Below, piece after piece: positions 63,201 through 64,000 of a stretch of 64,000 bases of DNA; within the stretch, counting starts at the first letter, position 1, and each line of letters begins with the position of its first letter. This DNA is from Marisa cornuarietis (taxonomy: Eukaryota; Mollusca; Gastropoda; Architaenioglossa; Ampullariidae). The stretch spans positions 3,258,501 through 3,322,500 of the forward strand of contig SMMW01000634.1 in assembly GCA_004794655.1 (NCBI GenBank), given 5' to 3'. Made by a program: the position numbers and the translations under genes. The notes below the pieces were generated by a model. That model was given only the letters and a program-made list of their open reading frames with translations. It was not told the DNA's origin and ran no database searches.

Positions 63201-64000
63201 AGTGTCATTAAGACACATTACACACTTTAGTACACGTAGACATTGTGTGTCTGCTAACCCTTATGGTCTATGAGCTTGTCTATGAGCTTGTCTGCTCGTG
63301 AGTAGGAGTAACGAGCCGAGATTTATGTATGAGTACATGCCTCTTTTGCAGGCAGACAGTACGACCAGGAGGGCAAGCTGGAGGACTGGTGGGACCCCCA
63401 GACGGCCTACTACTTCAACATCACCACCCAGTGCATGATCCGTCAGTACAGCGACATCAGCGTCGACGGCCAGCAGGTGAAGGGAACTAGTTGTGGCCCT
63501 GATCGGGTGCTGCTGCTTTGATTTTCTTTTCTATTTACCAACGATGACGACGATGATGACACTGATGATGACAACGACAGTATGATGACAACAAACATCG
63601 ACAACGACAGTGATGACGGAAAGATTATTTAAAAGTATAACTATAAGTACGAGAATTAAAAAGCTTATTCCAGAATTAGTGCATTTAGACAACATTCCCT
63701 ATGGTCTTAATTTACGACAGCACTTACCAACATCTACGTTTTAATTAACAGAGAGAGCGGGAACAATAACGGCCCTTAACTTCACGCTGCTATTATTTAT
63801 TTTATCACTCTACCTGTTCCTTCGTTTATAACTCAGATGTGCGTGAATAACGGTATGGACGGCTTAGAATGACAGCCGTAGAGAGAGAGGGTAGTGTACA
63901 AACTGACAATGTGTGTGACCTCATGCTCTAAGGGCACCATGTCTGGTTGTACAGGTTGACGGTGATCTCACGCTGGACGAGAATATCGCTGACAATGGCG
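18915..64000 (+). CDS. M13 zinc metallopeptidase (neprilysin/ECE-like), membrane form, 18 exons, 3' end outside window
   Basis: The product is a type II membrane ectoenzyme expected to cut small extracellular peptides. Exons: 18915-18961, 48399-48447, 50959-51154, 54071-54280, 55193-55470, 55954-56196, 56507-56623, 57213-57299, 58092-58228, 58554-58639, 59698-59816, 60965-61063, 61326-61403, 61734-61843, 62742-62852, 62994-63061, 63352-63476, 63955-64000+. All phases agree and no stop occurs in 735 codons. Residues about 71-90 form the membrane anchor. The N-terminal M13 domain starts at C102 (CRSPQC, then DPCEDFYEYACGGW at 123-136). Catalytic motifs are NAFY (628-631), HEITH (669-673) and ENIAD (729-733), so zinc ligands are H669, H673 and E729. 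HALDFQGRQYDQEG and QYSDISVDG look more ECE-like than neprilysin-like. HExxH lies some 60-85 residues further in than I recall for vertebrate ECE/NEP, explained by the long tail and a Ser/Thr-rich insert. Family assignment is very secure; exons 1-2 are less secure. The terminal C-terminal exons are missing because the window ends. Confidence 0.93.
20690..21497 (+). mobile_element. Candidate non-LTR retrotransposon 3' end with (AATC)n tail
   Basis: A T-rich stretch with (TG)n at 20694-20731 and a TTG run at 20818-20836 ends in GCTTTGCTGAAGCAATAAAG followed by thirteen AATC units (21445-21497). A polyadenylation-like AATAAA immediately before a short tandem tail is typical of non-LTR retrotransposon 3' ends. 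No coding part is recognisable, so the left edge is a guess. Confidence 0.45.
22113..22340 (-). mobile_element. tRNA-derived SINE, minus strand
   Basis: On the minus strand an A-box-like TAGTTGAGAGG (22326-22336) and B-box-like AGTTCGACACC (22281-22291) are followed by AGTTGGCCCAGCTGACATGA, a core also found in the + strand SINE at 29641-29906, and end near CTACCTTTGACCTTTCT. The two copies are clearly related but quite diverged. Confidence 0.6.
22715..22787. repeat. (TG)n microsatellite
   Basis: Uninterrupted TG run of about 36 units, among the longest in the window. Confidence 0.98.
22930..23095. repeat. Degenerate CCAATGATTACC repeat
   Basis: Several imperfect copies of an approximately 35-base unit containing (C)AATGATTACC and a CACACACC/CGCACGCC block. 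Strongly diverged. Confidence 0.5.
24251..24785. repeat. 25-base minisatellite, split by a retrotransposon fragment
   Basis: Tandem copies of an approximately 25-base unit (ATAGAATGATTACAGAATCA plus TAATT) run from 24251 to 24465 and resume at 24744-24785. The gap is filled by the retrotransposon tail described at 24466-24742. Confidence 0.85.
24466..24742 (+). mobile_element. L2/CR1-like non-LTR retrotransposon 3' end, inserted in a minisatellite
   Basis: Encodes the C-terminal end of a reverse-transcriptase ORF: LWNSLPLSTKESESL in one frame and FKKKLTTHLFQ in the next, so at least one frameshift has broken it. A 3' region follows with ACTGCGCATTGAGCG and GGCGCATTATAAAACGACATCATCAT, a diverged form of the block in the other two copies. 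The WNSLP...FKKxLKTHLF pattern is typical of CR1/L2-type elements. It is non-functional and heavily 5'-truncated. Confidence 0.78.
25388..25681 (+). mobile_element. L2/CR1-like retrotransposon 3' end with (ATC)n tail
   Basis: Begins with LKRLKTHLFI, the last residues of a CR1/L2-type reverse transcriptase ORF, then a T-rich 3' region, the conserved block TGCGCAATGAGCATTC...CTGCGCATTACAAATGGAC, and about 29 ATC units (25593-25681). It matches the minus-strand copy at 6735-6965 along most of its length. Confidence 0.8.
28678..28882. repeat. 26-base minisatellite with alternating unit types
   Basis: About eight copies of a 26-base unit (TCCATACATCTGAGGTCACA plus TCATTC). In the middle, units reading GAGGTCACATCATTC alternate with units reading GAACTCATATCATAC, so the true repeat there is a 52-base pair of units. 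Confidence 0.9.
29641..29906 (+). mobile_element. tRNA-derived SINE, + strand
   Basis: The head carries an A box (TGGCCGAGTGG, 29649-29659) and a B box (GGTTCAATTCC, 29693-29703). A body follows with AGTCGACCTAGCTGACGGGA and GGGTACCTGACTCC and a GACCTTTACCTTTTT end. The tRNA part lacks a clean acceptor stem and runs straight into the body, so it is a SINE and not a tRNA gene. The core recurs in the minus-strand element at 22113-22340. Confidence 0.82.
30792..30842. repeat. Imperfect hairpin (inverted repeat)
   Basis: CAGTTACCTGCA (30792-30803) is mirrored by TGCAGGTAAACTG (30830-30842) with one bulged base, and an inner AGGGCC/GGGCCT pair with one mismatch extends the stem around a six-base loop. 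The whole element is about 51 bases. Confidence 0.6.
32766..32809. repeat. (TG)n microsatellite
   Basis: TG run of about 22 units, preceded by CGTACGTACGTGCG and followed by CACGCGCGCGTG, so alternating purine-pyrimidine sequence extends on both sides. Confidence 0.95.
33498..33560. repeat. (TG)n microsatellite
   Basis: Uninterrupted TG run of about 31 units. Confidence 0.98.
34344..34448. repeat. Compound (CA)n(CG)n(GCAC)n tract
   Basis: About 31 CA units (34344-34405) pass directly into about 11 CG units (34406-34428), then a GCAC-type repeat to 34448. All 105 bases alternate purine and pyrimidine without a break. Confidence 0.97.
35169..35438. mobile_element. MITE-like element with terminal inverted repeats
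   Basis: The left end GGGGCCAGTTGCAC and right end GTGCGACTGGCCCC are inverted copies, and weaker inverted similarity continues inward for about 20 more bases (GTTTCTAA against TTAGAAAT). The interior is A+T-rich with no coding potential. A second copy lies at 52264-52500. The target-site duplication is unclear. Confidence 0.72.
36240..36720. promoter_or_regulatory. CpG/ACGT-rich patch with CRE-like motifs in intron 1
   Basis: Unlike its surroundings this patch is dense in ACGT and CpG. It contains TTACGTCA (36489-36496, an ATF/CREB-type site), GTGACGTACGTG further on, and a direct duplication ACGTGAAGACGTT at 36523-36535 and 36539-36551. It could be an enhancer or an additional promoter; this is inference from composition and motifs only. 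Confidence 0.3.
37055..37218. repeat. 19-20-base minisatellite
   Basis: About eight imperfect copies of TAAATACTTATTACTCCGT in tandem. Confidence 0.85.
37316..37367. repeat. (CA)n microsatellite
   Basis: CA run of about 26 units. Confidence 0.97.
38117..38176. repeat. (TG)n microsatellite
   Basis: TG run of about 30 units inside a longer G/T-rich stretch (37990-38180). Confidence 0.97.
42717..42800. repeat. (GT)n tract interrupted by GGAGGC
   Basis: Three GT blocks separated by two copies of GGAGGC, forming a small higher-order repeat. Confidence 0.9.
48399..48447 (+). CDS. M13 peptidase exon 2: 49-base micro-exon, cytosolic tail
   Basis: A pyrimidine-rich acceptor ending TTGCAG precedes a 49-base exon followed by a strong GTGAGT donor. 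Joined to exon 1 it completes a Leu codon and reads LTACTEENELLSANSIK (residues 16-32) with no stop, then ends in phase 0 exactly as exon 3 requires. Exon 1 joined directly to exon 3 would give an immediate stop, so this exon repairs the frame. There is no homology support, only splice signals and phase. Confidence 0.62.
48448..50958 (+). other. Intron 2 of the M13 gene
   Basis: Bounded by GTGAGT and CTCAG. Holds (CA)n at 49754-49803 and 50239-50270 and a short AT-rich TTAAATG repeat at 50757-50835. No other gene seen. Confidence 0.6.
50757..50835. repeat. TTAAATG(T/G) short tandem repeat
   Basis: About nine degenerate 8-9-base units of the form GTTTAAAT or GTAAAT. Confidence 0.75.
50959..51154 (+). 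CDS. M13 peptidase exon 3: acidic tail and membrane anchor
   Basis: Encodes residues 33-97. An acidic stretch (SEDDIIEDYDD, 43-53) is followed by a Cys pair (61-62) and basic residues, then a hydrophobic segment of about 20 residues (GLLILIAALFLVIVGLAVGL, 71-90) and TRPKLIP. This is the single anchor of a type II M13 ectoenzyme; the Cys pair next to the membrane is a possible palmitoylation site (inference). The exon begins precisely with ATG after CAG, so it could also supply a start codon. Donor GTAAGT, phase 1. Confidence 0.88.
52264..52500. mobile_element. Second copy of the MITE-like element, right end lost
   Basis: GGGGCCAGTTGCACAACACG and the following roughly 230 bases match 35171-35400 closely (including GGAAAGTCAGACTT and TGTGGTGTGCACTTTAAACT), but the right inverted repeat is absent after GGCCTAAAAGT. 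Confidence 0.75.
53301..53390 (+). promoter_or_regulatory. Internal TATA promoter in intron 3 of the M13 gene
   Basis: Within 60 bases lie tandem GC boxes (GGGCGGGCGGG, 53302-53312), an inverted CCAAT box (GATTGG, 53321-53326) and a TATA box (TATATAAAG, 53352-53360), followed by a GC-rich patch and a GA tract. A start of transcription about 25-30 bases after the TATA box would fall near 53378-53390. No ATG occurs between there and 53533, where a signal-peptide reading frame begins. This is a complete core-promoter arrangement seen directly in the sequence; activity is inferred. Confidence 0.66.
53533..53614 (+). CDS. Alternative first exon of the M13 peptidase: signal peptide (secreted form)
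   Basis: The first ATG after the internal TATA box opens MLLLLFLLLPTTQS, a typical hydrophobic signal peptide with a likely cut after Ser14, then CDIEKSFSYNATY with an N-glycosylation sequon (NAT). An in-frame TGA at 53497-53499 closes the frame upstream. The donor GTAAAG (53615) leaves one base, the phase left by exon 3, so it joins exon 4 as G+AG (Glu), giving NATYEEDYCRSPQC. The product would have the whole M13 ectodomain but no cytosolic tail or membrane anchor. Secreted isoforms from one locus are known in this family (Drosophila Nep4). Not confirmed by transcripts. Confidence 0.7.
53660..53935. repeat. 138-base tandem duplication
   Basis: Two diverged copies lie 138 bases apart. CAGTGTCATTAACGTTGATA (53667) matches CAGCGTCACTGATGTTGATA (53805), and GACTGAAAATTGTCGT matches AACTGAAAATCGTCGT. 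Each copy begins with a pyrimidine-rich acceptor-like TTTTCAG or TTTGCAG, but the frames close quickly. Confidence 0.75.
54071..54280 (+). CDS. M13 peptidase exon 4: start of the ectodomain
   Basis: Residues 98-167. It contains the family-typical cysteine pattern: CRSPQC at 102-107 and DPCEDFYEYACGGW at 123-136, followed by NPIPKGYNKWDR. These cysteines form conserved disulfides in neprilysin and ECE. The acceptor is TTGCAG and the donor GTAAAC (phase 1). It can be joined to exon 3 (membrane form) or to the signal-peptide exon (secreted form). Confidence 0.95.
54281..55192 (+). other. Intron 4 with long (TG)n(GA)n
   Basis: Contains (GT)n at 54471-54542 followed directly by (GA)n to 54566. 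No other feature recognised. Confidence 0.8.
55193..55470 (+). CDS. M13 peptidase exon 5
   Basis: Residues 168-260, including EAEMKVRRFYRSCM (conserved YxSC motif, C188), an NAS sequon at 220-222 and GAWPFFRVTVDVDERN. Several AGs precede the block; only the one before 55193 gives the phase required by exon 4 and the spacing usual for the family (VLKTLIESEKSQKGEAEMK). Donor GTGAGG, phase 0. Confidence 0.93.
55471..55953 (+). other. Intron 5 of the M13 gene
   Basis: 483 bases between GTGAGG and TTTCAG. I see nothing in it beyond short GT-rich runs. Confidence 0.7.
55954..56196 (+). CDS. M13 peptidase exon 6: Pro/Ser/Thr-rich insert
   Basis: Residues 261-341. VDIGDTVLPHDVYP aligns with the region before the family's LPxRxYY motif, then the exon departs from the family: Pro-rich (274-285), Asn/Asp/Gln-rich (291-312) and a nearly pure Thr then Ser run (about 315-340). 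Acceptor TTTCAG and donor GTGAGT, both phase 0, so the exon can be skipped without shifting the frame. The Ser/Thr run would be a good O-glycosylation target if exposed. Confidence 0.82.
56197..56506 (+). other. Intron 6 of the M13 gene
   Basis: 310 bases from GTGAGT to TTGCAG. It holds a short direct repeat, TTGTCCGACATTGATC, at about 56268 and 56300. Nothing else seen. Confidence 0.7.
56507..56623 (+). CDS. M13 peptidase exon 7
   Basis: Residues 342-380. Reads VRHLFLDETVHILQAMG then an alpha-helical part ending ELEKRIAA, matching the conserved helix before the family's (E)KxIA motif. Acceptor TTGCAG, donor GTGAGT, phase 0 at both ends. Confidence 0.92.
56624..57212 (+). other. Intron 7 with T/G-rich run and degenerate TCTCAAACATGTT repeats
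   Basis: A T-rich G-interrupted run at 56697-56792 and, from about 57005 to 57200, many degenerate copies of a CTCAAACATGTTT-like unit up to the acceptor of exon 8. Confidence 0.6.
57213..57299 (+). CDS. M13 peptidase exon 8
   Basis: Residues 381-409: AAEGRAENYDRRRLFNPVPI then SKMDRLYGL, corresponding to the NPM(t)ixeL-type segment of the family. The acceptor is GCGCAG. The only donor that keeps the frame into exon 9 is GTCTGT at 57300, a weak non-consensus site. The exon body is well supported and the exact 3' edge a little less. Confidence 0.82.
57300..58091 (+). other. Intron 8 with (TG)n and a 13-15-base minisatellite
   Basis: Contains (GT)n at 57450-57482 flanked by GCGCGCGCGTGCGCGTGC and a minisatellite of ACTTAGAGATGTG units at 57899-57982. 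Confidence 0.75.
58092..58228 (+). CDS. M13 peptidase exon 9
   Basis: Residues 410-454: LPWVQYFMTLGFDVTSDDEV, then a segment with two N-glycosylation sequons (NIT at 439, NRT at 449). It matches the family's W-x-x-(F/Y) segment in the N-terminal domain. Acceptor CCACAG, donor GTGAGA, phase 2. Confidence 0.92.
58229..58553 (+). other. Intron 9 with (TG)n(GA)n
   Basis: (TG)n at 58262-58314 followed by (GA)n to 58330. Confidence 0.8.
58554..58639 (+). CDS. M13 peptidase exon 10
   Basis: Residues 455-483: LLRDYMILVLVRSFKPYFDL then SLFRLEDS, the conserved LxxYxxWxxVxxxxxxL region with the usual Trp replaced. Acceptor TTTCAG, donor GTGGGT, phase 1. Confidence 0.93.
58640..59697 (+). other. Intron 10 of the M13 gene
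   Basis: About 1.06 kb, pyrimidine-rich in part (TC repeats at 59030-59044). No other feature recognised. Confidence 0.65.
59698..59816 (+). CDS. M13 peptidase exon 11
   Basis: Residues 484-523, including QWKRCAFYTNRALGFATGAI and FVRETGQEGSVTN, which match the RWxxCxxxxxxxxGxAxGxL(Y)V signature of the family (conserved Cys present). Acceptor CTGCAG, donor GTGAGT, ends in phase 0. Confidence 0.95.
59817..60964 (+). other. Intron 11 with (GT)n and (CA)n tracts
   Basis: (GT)n then (GA)n at 59939-59978 and a CA/CACG tract at 60167-60236. Remaining sequence is A+T-rich and featureless. Confidence 0.7.
60965..61063 (+). CDS. M13 peptidase exon 12
   Basis: Residues 524-556: VQKLISYVREAFKEYVL then LWIDGTTRIKAAQK, the conserved W(M/I)DxxTxxxAxxK block. 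The donor is GTCTGT (weak). A strong GTAAGT lies 24 bases later but would shift the frame and meet a stop, and the family spacing from Trp to the next YP (WIDG to SYP) fits the GTCTGT junction exactly. Confidence 0.92.
61326..61403 (+). CDS. M13 peptidase exon 13
   Basis: Residues 557-582: VDSIINKISYPSYILNST then FLDTYYKE. ISYP corresponds to the family's IGYP motif (Gly replaced by Ser), and NST is a sequon. Acceptor TTTCAG, donor GTATGG, phase 0. Confidence 0.94.
61404..61733 (+). other. Intron 13 of the M13 gene
   Basis: 330 bases between GTATGG and TTTCAG. I see nothing in it. Confidence 0.7.
61734..61843 (+). CDS. M13 peptidase exon 14
   Basis: Residues 583-618: FAVHESATWFNSLISWRKFD, then LTRMNSDLKSVPDRKQ. 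Matches the helix-rich linker before the catalytic W-x-x-x-P-x-x-V-N-A motif. Acceptor TTTCAG, donor GTAAGA, phase 2. Confidence 0.94.
61844..62741 (+). other. Intron 14 of the M13 gene
   Basis: About 0.9 kb between GTAAGA and GTGCAG. I see no recognisable element. Confidence 0.65.
62742..62852 (+). CDS. M13 peptidase exon 15: NAFY substrate-binding motif
   Basis: Residues 619-655. SWIRPPVTVNAFYSPVRND contains the family's NA(Y/F)Y substrate-binding motif (628-631). It continues VIFPIAMFHLPYYIPDGP, where the usual FPAGILQxPF reads FPIAMFHLPY. Acceptor GTGCAG, donor GTAAGT, phase 2. Confidence 0.96.
62994..63061 (+). CDS. M13 peptidase exon 16: HExxH zinc site
   Basis: Residues 656-678: SAVNFGAMGSVIGHEITHA then LDFQ. 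HEITH (669-673) carries two zinc-binding His and the catalytic Glu670. The following HGFDDxG-type motif reads HALDFQG, so the first Asp (676) is kept and the next position is Phe. Acceptor CTGCAG, donor GTATGA, phase 1. Confidence 0.97.
63352..63476 (+). CDS. M13 peptidase exon 17
   Basis: Residues 679-720: GRQYDQEGKLEDWWDPQTAY, YFNITTQCMIRQYSD and ISVDGQQ. GRxYDxxGxLxxWW and the QYS...G segment are closest to ECE-type members as I recall them. Contains a conserved Cys and one sequon (NIT). Acceptor TTGCAG, donor GTGAAG, phase 0. Confidence 0.96.
63477..63954 (+). other. Intron 17 with imperfect GAC/GAT triplet repeats
   Basis: From 63540 to 63618 the sequence is a run of imperfect GAC, GAT and ACA triplets. 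Nothing else recognised. Confidence 0.7.
63955..64000 (+). CDS. M13 peptidase exon 18 (partial): third zinc ligand
   Basis: Residues 721-735: VDGDLTLDENIADNG, the family's TLGENIADNGG block. Glu729 is the third zinc ligand and Asp733 the supporting acid. The usual Gly before Glu is Asp here. The exon runs off the window; the remaining C-terminal part, normally ending in a CxxW motif, is not visible. Confidence 0.95.

Noticed and set aside
1..64000. CRISPR arrays, operons, phage or bacterial mobile elements
   Set aside because: None seen; the direct repeats here are eukaryotic mini- and microsatellites without spacer structure.

Overview
The window is animal nuclear DNA. It has large introns, GT-AG splice sites, very dense (CA/TG)n microsatellites, tRNA-derived SINEs, 3' ends of non-LTR retrotransposons and a small inverted-repeat element. 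The repeat style, especially SINE bodies with a shared core and L2/CR1-like tails ending in (ATC)n or (AATC)n, suggests a mollusc, perhaps a gastropod. That is inference; no organism-specific gene is present. Nothing bacterial or viral was seen.

One protein-coding gene is supported, on the + strand. It encodes an M13 zinc metallopeptidase of the neprilysin / endothelin-converting-enzyme (ECE) family. I assembled 18 exons, 18915 to the window end, by splice-site phase and family motifs: start and acidic cytosolic tail (exons 1-3), a single membrane anchor (exon 3), the cysteine-rich N-terminal M13 domain (exons 4-11), and the catalytic domain with NAFY, HEITH and ENIAD (exons 15-18). The last exons lie beyond 64000. 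The reading frame stays open through all 17 junctions for 735 residues.

The most interesting item is an apparent second promoter inside intron 3. GC boxes, an inverted CCAAT box and a TATA box (53301-53360) precede a short exon (53533-53614) whose first ATG encodes a signal peptide. That exon ends in exactly the phase needed to join exon 4. The locus therefore seems able to make a membrane-anchored enzyme from the distal GC-rich promoter (about 18.2-18.9 kb) and a secreted enzyme from the internal TATA promoter.

Layout: 1-18.2 kb is non-coding with microsatellites, one retrotransposon tail (minus strand, about 6.7-6.97 kb) and AT-rich stretches. 18.25-18.96 kb is a GC-rich promoter region plus exon 1. 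18.96-48.4 kb is a 29 kb first intron full of repeats: two SINEs, two retrotransposon tails with (ATC)n, an (AATC)n tail, an inverted-repeat element, minisatellites and a Z-DNA-prone CA/CG tract. 48.4-64 kb holds the remaining exons with short, microsatellite-rich introns.
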